Shown piece by piece: positions 42,024 to 48,602 of a DNA stretch of 64,000 bases; the stretch's first letter is position 1, and every line of letters begins with the position of its first letter. The notes under the pieces are model-generated. The model saw only the letters and a program-made list of their open reading frames with translations. It did not search any database and had not been told where the DNA came from. The stretch is from contig NZ_CP137557.1 of assembly GCF_019249655.2 (NCBI RefSeq), positions 3,567,001-3,631,000 on the forward strand, given 5' to 3'. The stretch comes from Segatella copri (GTDB taxonomy: Bacteria > Bacteroidota > Bacteroidia > Bacteroidales > Bacteroidaceae). Made by a program: the position numbers and the translations under genes.

Positions 42024-42407
42024 ATGCTGTATTTCAAATTAGAATATCAATATTCCATAGCTCAAAAAGCCACCTTTTGGGAAAAGATAATAGATAGATT
42101 ATTGTCTCATTTCGTGCCAATGGCTAACCCTACATTAGAGGAAAATCTTGACTACGTTAAAGAATGGAACTTAGAGTATGATGACGTAGAAGAATATACG
42201 AATAGGGAAGTTGGTGTGGCAGAAAATGGCTTGGTGGTATTCAAAGCTCCCTTTGAAGAAAACTGGGGGTATTGGTGTGATAATGACATGACTATGGATG
42301 ATTATCGAAATCTCAATATTCATGCAATATCAAAGGAAGCGTTTGAGAAACTTTGGAACGAAGAGGTACAACTTCCTTTTGGGACAGAATCAAATATTTC
42401 TAAGTAA
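42024..42407 (+). CDS. Hypothetical protein, 127 residues
   Basis: No family recognised. The sequence is acidic and rich in Trp and Tyr (YVKEWNLEYDDVEEYTNREV, ENWGYWCDNDMTMDDYRN), soluble, without signal or membrane segment. Its stop is 1 bp before the next ATG (42409), so the two genes are almost certainly translated together. An acidic small protein next to a helical-repeat protein could be an immunity-like or adaptor pair, but this is only a guess. Confidence 0.5.
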   Translation: MLYFKLEYQYSIAQKATFWEKIIDRLLSHFVPMANPTLEENLDYVKEWNLEYDDVEEYTNREVGVAENGLVVFKAPFEENWGYWCDNDMTMDDYRNLNIHAISKEAFEKLWNEEVQLPFGTESNISK

Positions 42408-42408
42408 G

Positions 42409-43368
42409 ATGGATAAATTGATAGAACTTATAAAGAGTAATTCCTTCTCAGCAGCAGAAAAGCTGTTGAGAAAGAAACTTGCTTTGTCACCAAATAACTG
42501 CTATTTGTTGACTCAACTTGCAAATGTCCTATGGAACAGATGCAAAGATAAGGAAGCTTTGTCTTATGCCGATAAAGCAAAAGAGGTATGCCCTGTTATG
42601 CCTCTCTTGAATTATACTCGTGGCAGAATCTTTTGGTCATTAGAAAAATATGAGCAATCCATAGAAGAGTGGGATGTTGTTTTAAATATGACTATTGAGG
42701 AGGTTGCGGAAAATGGCTATGGTGTCAGATGGGCAAAGTCTGTCATCAATGATTCCAGATATTATAAGGCAGATTGTCTCTATCACCTTTTTAAAGATAA
42801 GGAGGCCTTGGCTCTAATGGAAGAGCATTTGTCACACCGAGGAAAAGGTATTGAAAGTGATTTCTCCAAAAAGGAAGCTATTCTTTTCTGTAAAGTATTG
42901 AAGTATAGTCATCCAAGGACTGTTGCAAAAGCCTCAGATATAGGATATGCTTCTGAATCTCAGCGGAATCGAATCTTGAAAAGAATAGACGCTTTGGAAG
43001 AGAGTAACAATAAGGAGAAACTGGTGCGCTATCTTCGTGTCATTTGCAAGCGTTATTCCAAAGAGTATTATTTGAAGACGATTCTTTCCGAGACCTATAA
43101 GGTTATTGGGGACAAGGCAGGTTGCTTAACTTATGCAAAAGCAGCTTTTGAGCAAGAACCCAATGACCCTCTTGTTAAGTATGACTATGCTGTTGCGTTG
43201 ATGTTTAACGGTTTATCTGAAGATGCTCTTTTGCAGTTTAAAGAATTTGTTGCGTTAGGGCTAGATTATATCGCATTCTCCGAACATGGTGAAGGAGTAA
43301 GATGGGCAAAGAAACTTTTGCGGAATACGCAAAAACAAATAGACCAAATTCAAGCAAACCTGCAATGA
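42409..43368 (+). CDS. TPR-containing protein
   Basis: 319 residues from the ATG at 42409, which follows the previous stop by 1 bp; an earlier in-frame start would lie inside the upstream gene. Tetratricopeptide-like helices are visible: AAEKLLRKKLALSPNNCYLL, ALSYADKAKEVCPVMPLLNY, and AKAAFEQEPNDPLVKYDYAV. A repeated VRWAKSVINDSRYYKAD and VRWAKKLLRNTQ pattern is unusual. No signal peptide. TPR proteins are scaffolds; the partner is unknown. Confidence 0.65.
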   Translation: MDKLIELIKSNSFSAAEKLLRKKLALSPNNCYLLTQLANVLWNRCKDKEALSYADKAKEVCPVMPLLNYTRGRIFWSLEKYEQSIEEWDVVLNMTIEEVAENGYGVRWAKSVINDSRYYKADCLYHLFKDKEALALMEEHLSHRGKGIESDFSKKEAILFCKVLKYSHPRTVAKASDIGYASESQRNRILKRIDALEESNNKEKLVRYLRVICKRYSKEYYLKTILSETYKVIGDKAGCLTYAKAAFEQEPNDPLVKYDYAVALMFNGLSEDALLQFKEFVALGLDYIAFSEHGEGVRWAKKLLRNTQKQIDQIQANLQ

Positions 43369-43389
43369 AAAAAGCAAATGTTTTTACTC

Positions 43390-43651
43390 TATTTTTACAA
43401 AACAGCTGGTGAACAAGCTAGTGAACAAGTTCAAATATTAGTAAATGCAATTCATGAAAATGTGTATTCTATGTTTGATATACAGCGTAGGTTAAACATT
43501 TCTAGCAGAAGGTATGTATTGGTAGAAACGCTGCTCCCTGCCATTTGTGCAAGGATATGTTTTGCGAGCATACCCAGACAAACCTCGACAGTTCGAAATA
43601 ATTCTTCCCTTAAAGGAATTACTTTCTACCTTTAAGGGAAAATGTTTCTAG
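43390..43651 (+). pseudogene. Second frameshifted Fic-type C-terminal remnant
   Basis: One frame encodes GEQASEQVQILVNAIHENV, DIQRRLNISSRRYVLVETLL and then runs off into an unrelated tail. The next frame continues GYVLRAYPDKPRQFEIILPL to a TAG at 43649. The combined product resembles the C-terminal winged-helix region of Fic/AAA_4 proteins with GEQxSEQV spacers. It lacks any enzymatic domain. It is directly followed by the palindromic array. Confidence 0.6.
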
Positions 43652-43654
43652 AGT

Positions 43655-43762
43655 TAGTAGAAAGTTTCGTTCAGCGACGTTGAATGTCCGTTCAGCGACG
43701 TTGAATGTAGGTTCGGCGACGTTGAATGTAGGTTCAACGACGTTGAACGGAACTTTCTTCTA
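43655..43762. repeat. Palindromic array: four 21-bp repeats inside a 19-bp inverted repeat
   Basis: Units start at 43668, 43689, 43710 and 43731 with consensus GTTCAGCGACGTTGAATGT; the last reads GTTCAACGACGTTGAAC, a perfect palindrome around one base. The whole set is framed by TAGTAGAAAGTTTCGTTCA (43655-43673) and its near-complement (43744-43762, two mismatches). The array could form one long hairpin or bind a repeated regulator. Confidence 0.85.
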
Positions 43763-43912
43763 GTCTTAAAAACAATTTCGACCTATATGGTTGAAAATCC
43801 TCCTATAATAAATTCGATATTACACTCCGATGGAATGGCAAGAGCCAGCAATAGTTCTTGCCCATTTATTGCAATGCTTTCATCCATAACCATTGCATGT
43901 TTCCCAAAAACG
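43763..43912. other. Short non-coding gap
   Basis: Nothing gene-like. The DNA becomes similar to the other tRNA locus from about 43897 onward. Confidence 0.4.
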
Positions 43913-43947
43913 AAAAAAGCAGTTAAGCGATTTCTGCTTAACTGCTT
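43913..43947 (-). terminator. Terminator of the disrupted tRNA copy
   Basis: Minus-strand AAGCAGTTAAGC and its complement form a 12-bp stem followed by a T-run. It is identical to the terminator of the intact tRNA (48306-48340). Confidence 0.85.
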
Positions 43948-43958
43948 GATTTTCAGCG

Positions 43959-44065
43959 TGGACCAGCTAGGGCTTGAACCTAGGACCTCCAGATTATGAG
44001 TCTGTTGCCAAGCCTTACTAACTCCTGCGGGCTTAGCAAGGTGCAACCAACTGAGCTACAAGTCT
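43959..44065 (-). pseudogene. tRNA-Met(CAT)-like sequence with 36-nt D-arm replacement
   Basis: Compared with the intact 74-nt tRNA at 48352-48425, this copy is 107 nt. The anticodon arm (CTCATAA loop), variable loop, T-arm and 3' acceptor strand are identical. Position 1 is A instead of G, breaking the first acceptor pair. In the D-loop, after GTTGGTT, AGA is replaced by a 36-nt insert that contains CCTTGCTAA and TTAGTAAGG, a 9-bp stem with one wobble. The second half of the D-stem is thereby lost. It is therefore probably a pseudo-tRNA, although its terminator is intact. Confidence 0.8.
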
Positions 44066-44215
44066 TTTTATGCTATTTGCCAACCAGTTAATGAACACTG
44101 ATAGAATGAAATTAGTCAACAATGAGTCAACAATCATCCTTTTTGCTTGGGTACAATAGTTATGTACTTTGCAAATAATATTGGGATTCATTTTATAGAG
44201 AGAACCCCATCTCTC

Positions 44216-44338
44216 TTATAATTCTTCAAGAAGACTATCTAAGGATTGAAGTCGCTTCTTACCCTCGATATGGTCTTTCACTTCTTGAAGTGCTCCACGA
44301 AGTTCCGTTGTGATGTCTTGTCTCTTGTATTCTGTCAT
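44216..44338 (-). CDS. 40-residue antitoxin-like peptide
   Basis: ATG at 44336-44338 gives MTEYKRQDITTELRGALQEV, then KDHIEGKKRLQSLDSLLEEL and a stop. It resembles the C-terminal toxin-neutralising helix of Bacteroidales type II antitoxins, but no DNA-binding domain and no toxin gene follow on this strand. It has a good promoter and an operator-like palindrome overlapping the -33 site. It could be an orphan antitoxin or the tail of a deleted operon. Confidence 0.55.
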   Translation of the reverse strand: MTEYKRQDITTELRGALQEVKDHIEGKKRLQSLDSLLEEL

Positions 44339-44363
44339 ATTGATATATGTTGGTGTATGGCTG

Positions 44364-44410
44364 CAAAGATAATGCTTTTATTTGATTTGGCAACCATTTT
44401 GGTAACCAAA
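44364..44410 (-). promoter_or_regulatory. Promoter with overlapping palindrome (operator candidate)
   Basis: Minus-strand TTG (44391-44393) and TATCTTTG (44364-44371) are 19 bp apart. The imperfect palindrome TTTGGCAACC...GGTAACCAAA (44386-44410) overlaps the -33 element. Autoregulation is common in antitoxin genes. Confidence 0.6.
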
Positions 44411-44492
44411 TTTTTGTTTTTATGGATAATTAGCTAAAAAATAAAGCCAACCTCCATATGATGGTAGAAGTTGGCCAAATAGGTACGATATT

Positions 44493-45581
44493 TTAAAAAT
44501 CTTTTAGGTTGAGTATCATTTCTTGCCCAACTCTTTGTTTGATAAGAATTTCGGCTTGATATGCTTTTTTGTCTTTTATGCTATTTAATTCATAATATGC
44601 CTTGTTTGAATGTATTATGGTAAAATCAAGTTTCGTTAGGTCTGTTGCTGTAGAACCAATTTGAGCATCTTTTGCCAACGTGTTTGTATTTGCAAAATAA
44701 ACATTTGGCATTAAAGCTATTATAGGATTTATTTCTAATATGATAGGAGTTAAACCTGTGGCTGTCATAGAAGAGTACATCATCGGGTGCCCTTTTACGA
44801 GGCTCAATCTGACATAATCGCTAATTCCCATTTCTTTGTCATAATATCGAGACCTTTCACTACTAGCGTATTTAGGTCTTATTCCTTTTTTGTGTAATTC
44901 ATCTGCCGAAAGTAGTCCATATCTTTTTATAGATTCAATATTGTTCTTATCTGTGAAATGATAGAACTTTGTAATATTGTTTCTCTTTAATATTTCGAAA
45001 ATTTCTGAGAAATCAGATTTGAAATTTACAGTTTGTTGAAGCTTTTTAGCATCATGAAGTGTTACAGAAAAATTATTTTCTTGTAAATCCTTTGGAAAAT
45101 ATAAGTTTTGAAAAACTAGACTGCACTTTAAAATATAAGAGCGTGCAACGGTATAAGAACCTTCGATATAAATGCGCTTAAACCATTGTTGTGGGATATA
45201 ATCTATATTGTTATTGTTGCAAAATGCTTTAAACTCAGAATCGTTAGAAAAACAATGTAAACTATTGTTGGGAATTTGAAAAATGCTTTTTATGTATCGG
45301 TACATTAAATATCTGATATTTTCTATAGGCTTTGGAAAGAAAACAAAATCGGGGTTTGGAATAACCCCAAGAATAGCAAGATGCTCTGCTAGACCTTCTT
45401 GGTTTAATCCTAATAAGTTGTTTTCATAAGCATTTTGCCTTGAAGATACTTCCATCTCAAAGTAAATATCTTCGTTTATGCTAAACTCTGCTGCTAAGAA
45501 GTTTCCGATAGGTGCTATATAGGCAGTATGAGTTAAAAAGCTTAGTTGTTCTGCTGTATTTTTATCGATAATATTTTGCAT
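44493..45581 (-). CDS. DarT-like ADP-ribosyltransferase with unfamiliar N-terminal half
   Basis: 362 residues. The C-terminal part (about 200-360) has the pattern of DarT (DUF4433) DNA ADP-ribosyltransferases: FYHFTDKNNIESIKRYGLLS (206-225), DYVRLSLVKGHPMMYSSM (255-272), TPIILEINP, VYFANTNTLAKDA and YQAEILI, where Glu344 matches the catalytic Glu of DarT. DarT modifies thymidine in single-stranded DNA and is controlled by the macrodomain protein DarG. Residues 1-200 match nothing I recognise. No macrodomain gene is adjacent; instead a 153-residue unknown protein is encoded 69 bp upstream. Very AT-rich, suggesting transfer. Confidence 0.7.
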   Translation of the reverse strand: MQNIIDKNTAEQLSFLTHTAYIAPIGNFLAAEFSINEDIYFEMEVSSRQNAYENNLLGLNQEGLAEHLAILGVIPNPDFVFFPKPIENIRYLMYRYIKSIFQIPNNSLHCFSNDSEFKAFCNNNNIDYIPQQWFKRIYIEGSYTVARSYILKCSLVFQNLYFPKDLQENNFSVTLHDAKKLQQTVNFKSDFSEIFEILKRNNITKFYHFTDKNNIESIKRYGLLSADELHKKGIRPKYASSERSRYYDKEMGISDYVRLSLVKGHPMMYSSMTATGLTPIILEINPIIALMPNVYFANTNTLAKDAQIGSTATDLTKLDFTIIHSNKAYYELNSIKDKKAYQAEILIKQRVGQEMILNLKDF

Positions 45582-45650
45582 TTTATTTATTTTTGTTTAT
45601 AATTTATAGGGCTAAATAGAATCAGCCCTATAAAAAAATATCGTTATTTG

Positions 45651-46112
45651 TTATTCGAAGTTCCATGTTCCTATTCCTGTCCAAGCATCATTTAGAGGAC
45701 TTATAAAACAATGTATTCTTTGTGCAGTTCTAACATAAAGTTCGTACATGAAACCATGTCCGTTATTTTCCATAATTTTCCCCATCTTATAGATAAAGCG
45801 TCCGATGTAGATTACACGAGGGTCTGGAACACTTTTCTCTGTTAATGGGTCTTTTACATAGAATGGTGTTTGGTTTGGTTTATGTTCCCATTCTGGAATC
45901 AGGGGACTGCCTTTGTAACCAACTTGGCCGATAATCTTAGTTGAATCTAACTGTTCTTCCCCAATAAGAGCAAGTAATGTTGCAATTTTATCTAAAAATA
46001 TGTCAACAGTCATGTCTGTAGCTAAAAGTTTTTGGATATATGCTTCAACCTCTTTAGCTGTTTGAGGAATTTGTGGAACTTGTTTTTTCCCTGTAAATTC
46101 TTCAAGTGTCAT
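45651..46112 (-). CDS. Unknown 153-residue protein upstream of the DarT-like gene
   Basis: No family recognised. The N-terminal third is Pro/Gln-rich then helical (KKQVPQIPQTAKEVEAYIQK), and the C-terminal part is aromatic and Gly-rich (VIYIGRFIYKMGKIMENNGH, HCFISPLNDAWTGIGTWNFE). It lacks macrodomain features such as a GDI/GVAGAI-type motif. It lies on the same strand, 69 bp ahead of the DarT-like gene, and shares its AT-rich composition, so the two are probably one unit. An antitoxin or immunity role is inferred from position only. Confidence 0.5.
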   Translation of the reverse strand: MTLEEFTGKKQVPQIPQTAKEVEAYIQKLLATDMTVDIFLDKIATLLALIGEEQLDSTKIIGQVGYKGSPLIPEWEHKPNQTPFYVKDPLTEKSVPDPRVIYIGRFIYKMGKIMENNGHGFMYELYVRTAQRIHCFISPLNDAWTGIGTWNFE

Positions 46113-46525
46113 ATTGTTACGTTGCCTTTATATCCCCACCAGATAGGCTTTTATTGATAGTTGTTTTCAACACATAAAGAAAGGAGCATGGGGACTATTG
46201 AGTATTACTGACATAAAGCTCTGGACTGCTTGCAAAATAGTAACAGACAATAGCCCATGCTCCATGTGTTATATATATGGGTATATATATGCGACATGAA
46301 AGCATGAGCACCTTGAACTGCCATCTCATTTTGCATCGAATTGTCCAGATTCTATGTCGAGATAACTTCAAACGCTCATTCTAAATATGTACTTCTACTC
46401 CTTGTAGAATTGGTGCAAATTTAGCAATAATTGTTTGATTGACCAAGGATTTGTCAGTCTTTCTTCTAATATTTGTTGAGATTTAACATTTCAAGTTGTT
46501 TTTTCTTGGCTATAATTTAGTTGAG
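46113..46525. other. 413-bp intergenic region
   Basis: Contains the structured RNA candidate (46169-46270) and a following AT-rich stretch with TATATATATGGGTATATATA (46271-46290). No protein gene is credible. Confidence 0.5.
46169..46270. ncRNA. Candidate structured RNA, about 100 nt
   Basis: Nested arms: AACACAT (46169-46175) with ATGTGTT (46264-46270); GGAGCATGGG (46183-46192) with CCCATGCTCC (46254-46263); then ATTG/CAAT and TATTACT/AGTAACA further in. The stem has asymmetric bulges and an apical loop of about 25 nt, unlike a simple terminator. Strand is uncertain because both strands fold. Confidence 0.45.
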
Positions 46526-46575
46526 AAAGCAATAGGGGCATGCCGTATCAAGTAACGACATGCCCCTATTGCTTT
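46526..46575. terminator. Long-stem terminator after the AAA/PD-(D/E)XK gene
   Basis: AAAGCAATAGGGGCATG pairs with CATGCCCCTATTGCTTT over 17 bp around a 16-nt loop. It overlaps the last bases of the gene at 46574. Confidence 0.85.
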
Positions 46576-48157
46576 ATACTTCATTTACCATTTCCCAATC
46601 CAAAACGCCTTTGCCTTCTTCGTTTAGTTCTATGCCTAAGCCTACTACCTCTCGCTTGTCGGCCTTGAAAGGCTCTAGGTATTGTCGGTCTTGAATTTGC
46701 TTGATGGCAGCTTCCTTGCCTCCATTGTTTCTTAACTTCAGTTCTATTATATAGATGTGATGAGTTGTTTTGACAACGAGGTCGATTCTGCCAGTAGAAA
46801 GCATGTGCTCTACTTCCACCTTCAAACCGATGGCATTCAAGATGGTACTGATAATCAGTCGGTAACGCTCTTCCATATCCATGGATGCCAACTTTTTGTT
46901 GCTGTAAGGCACATCGGCAACCAATGCTTTGAGTGCTTTCATCGCTTTATCTAGCTCTTTGCATTCCAGATATTGGTACAACTGCGCTTGCAGAGATTGC
47001 GTATCAGCCTCTTGTCGCATGGTCAATGCCGGCAGTACGCATTCGTATAGCGCCTGTTTTACCTCTTCATTTGGGAAGCCTAAGTGATAGACATTTCCTA
47101 CGCACGATTTAATGGTGAGATAACCTGATTGATATAAGAAGAGTTCTGGACCTCCACCAGTAACATCGGAAGTCTCCAATGTGTTGCGGAGAATCATGCA
47201 ATCCTCAAAGTCAGGTAGGCGCAACTCTGCATCCTTGATGAACTTCGGCAGCATGGATGTGGCTCCTGATGATGCCCAATAACTGTTGAGATCCTGGGTG
47301 TCAAGCGCATTGATAAGGCTGAAAGGATTGTAGATGTCAACCATGTTTCGGCGACTGAAATGGTAACCGTCGTAGTAGTCCTTCAGCTTGTCGTGGGTTT
47401 CCTGCAAAGTCCATCCGTTCGCCTCTGCCATTTTTTCAAGTTCAGGCTTGAAGTTCTCTTTTATTTCCTCTTCAGTGATGCCGCAGATGGCTGCATATTC
47501 TGGGAGGAAACTGATGTTGGTTAAATTGTTGAGCACAGAGAAAAGGGAAATCTGCGTAAACTTGGTGATGCCCGTGATAAAGACCAGACGCTCGTATTCA
47601 TCATCGGCCTTTAAAATGGCAAAGACTTCACGATATACCTCGGTGCATGCTTCGTGTTCCGGGGTTTTCCAAGAGTGCTGGAGTGGAGAGTCATATTCGT
47701 CGATAAGGATGGCAACCTTCAAGCCCGTCTGTTTGTATGCCGTCGTAATGATGGCATCAAAGCGGTCGGCAAGTTTGGCTGTAGAATCGGGAGTGATGGA
47801 ATACTTCTCCTCGTAGTATCCGAATCGCAGATTCAGGTACGAACGCAAGGTTTCTGCATTGGCTCCTCCACGGCTCATGTCGAGTCGAATCACAGGATAT
47901 GCTTTCCAATCCTTCTCCAAGTCCATAATTTTGAGTCCTTCGAAGAGTTCTTTTCTTCCTTCGAAGTAACATTGTAGCGTATCAACGAGCACAGACTTTC
48001 CGAATCGGCGAGGGCGGCTCAAGTAATTATACTGTTTGCCTTTGTTCGCCAATTTCCAAATGATGTCAGTCTTATCAACATAGAGATAGTTTTCTTCTCT
48101 TATCTTGTTGAAAGATTGTATGCCTGTAGGCAGCTTTCTGTATTCATTGTTTGCCAT
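46574..48157 (-). CDS. AAA-ATPase-like / PD-(D/E)XK nuclease-fold protein (DUF1703 type)
   Basis: 527 residues from the ATG at 48155-48157, which has a strong AAAGGAG Shine-Dalgarno. A frame extension into the tRNA region is not used. N-terminal AAA_ATPase-like region: LPTGIQSFNKIREENYLYVD, RPRRFGKSVLVDTLQ (Walker A) and AILIDEYDSPLQ (Walker B). The C-terminal DUF1703/PDDEXK_9 domain has GRIDLVVKTTHHIYIIELKL (Asp, Glu-x-Lys). A widespread Bacteroidetes family with no established function. A related protein is encoded at 62738. Confidence 0.88.
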   Translation of the reverse strand: MANNEYRKLPTGIQSFNKIREENYLYVDKTDIIWKLANKGKQYNYLSRPRRFGKSVLVDTLQCYFEGRKELFEGLKIMDLEKDWKAYPVIRLDMSRGGANAETLRSYLNLRFGYYEEKYSITPDSTAKLADRFDAIITTAYKQTGLKVAILIDEYDSPLQHSWKTPEHEACTEVYREVFAILKADDEYERLVFITGITKFTQISLFSVLNNLTNISFLPEYAAICGITEEEIKENFKPELEKMAEANGWTLQETHDKLKDYYDGYHFSRRNMVDIYNPFSLINALDTQDLNSYWASSGATSMLPKFIKDAELRLPDFEDCMILRNTLETSDVTGGGPELFLYQSGYLTIKSCVGNVYHLGFPNEEVKQALYECVLPALTMRQEADTQSLQAQLYQYLECKELDKAMKALKALVADVPYSNKKLASMDMEERYRLIISTILNAIGLKVEVEHMLSTGRIDLVVKTTHHIYIIELKLRNNGGKEAAIKQIQDRQYLEPFKADKREVVGLGIELNEEGKGVLDWEMVNEV

Positions 48158-48184
48158 AATCCTTTCTCCTTTTTTAATATGGCA

Positions 48185-48192
48185 CAAAGATA
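48185..48192 (-). promoter_or_regulatory. -7 box of the AAA/PD-(D/E)XK gene
   Basis: Minus-strand TATCTTTG, 28 bp before the ATG. Confidence 0.5.
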
Positions 48193-48305
48193 CGGCAAAT
48201 AATTGAAACCACCAAATTTTGAAAGAGGAATTACGATGTTGCTCTTTGAAGATGCATTCTTTCTGCATGCTTGAATTCGTAGTTTCAGGCATGTTTCCTA
48301 AAACG

Positions 48306-48340
48306 AAAAAAGCAGTTAAGCGATTTCTGCTTAACTGCTT
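48306..48340 (-). terminator. Terminator of tRNA-Met
   Basis: Minus-strand 12-bp stem AAGCAGTTAAGC with its complement and a T-run, 12 bp beyond the tRNA. Confidence 0.9.
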
Positions 48341-48351
48341 GATTTCCAACG

Positions 48352-48425
48352 TGGACCAGCTAGGGCTTGAACCTAGGACCTCCAGATTATGAGTCTGTTG
48401 CTCTAACCAACTGAGCTACAAGTCC
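48352..48425 (-). tRNA. tRNA with CAT anticodon (Met; Ile2 possible)
   Basis: 74 nt folding into a cloverleaf: acceptor GGACTTG/CTGGTCC (one T-T mismatch, one G-T), D-arm GCTC/GAGC, anticodon loop CTCATAA, T-arm CTAGG-TTCAAGC-CCTAG, discriminator A. CCA is not encoded. The first pair is G-C, so it is not an initiator-type C-A mismatch. Elongator Met is likelier than lysidine-modified Ile. Confidence 0.92.
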
Positions 48426-48521
48426 ATTGAATTTCTATCAAATTCGAGTGCAAAGATACTAGATTTTAGGCAAATAACCAAATAAAATCTTAAAAATTTT
48501 CTTAGAATCAGAAAAATACTG

Positions 48522-48529
48522 TATCTTTG
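48522..48529 (+). promoter_or_regulatory. -7 box of the P-type ATPase gene
   Basis: TATCTTTG, so transcription would start near 48536. This rules out the ATG at 48540 and favours the one at 48603. Confidence 0.6.
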
Positions 48530-48602
48530 CACCAAATTTATGTGCGCACACGTGCGTATGTACTTATTAAATGTACAAAAAGAAAAGTATTTCTATTCAG
48601 AA

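Noticed and set aside
43668..43751. CRISPR array
   Set aside because: The units are contiguous without unique spacers; it is a palindromic tandem repeat. The LRR repeats were rejected for the same reason.
43783..44046. 87-residue minus-strand frame over the disrupted tRNA
   Set aside because: Its middle is a translation of the tRNA T-arm and anticodon arm (EVLGSSPSWST), so it is not a gene.
43959..44065. Group I or archaeal-type tRNA intron
   Set aside because: The insert is in the D-loop, is only 36 nt and replaces three bases, unlike known anticodon-loop introns.
45651..46112. DarG-like macrodomain partner
   Set aside because: The sequence has none of the macrodomain signature stretches and is too short for a DarG protein.
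48158..48349. N-terminal extension of the AAA/PD-(D/E)XK gene toward the tRNA
   Set aside because: It would read through the tRNA terminator; the ATG at 48157 has a strong Shine-Dalgarno and starts the family domain.
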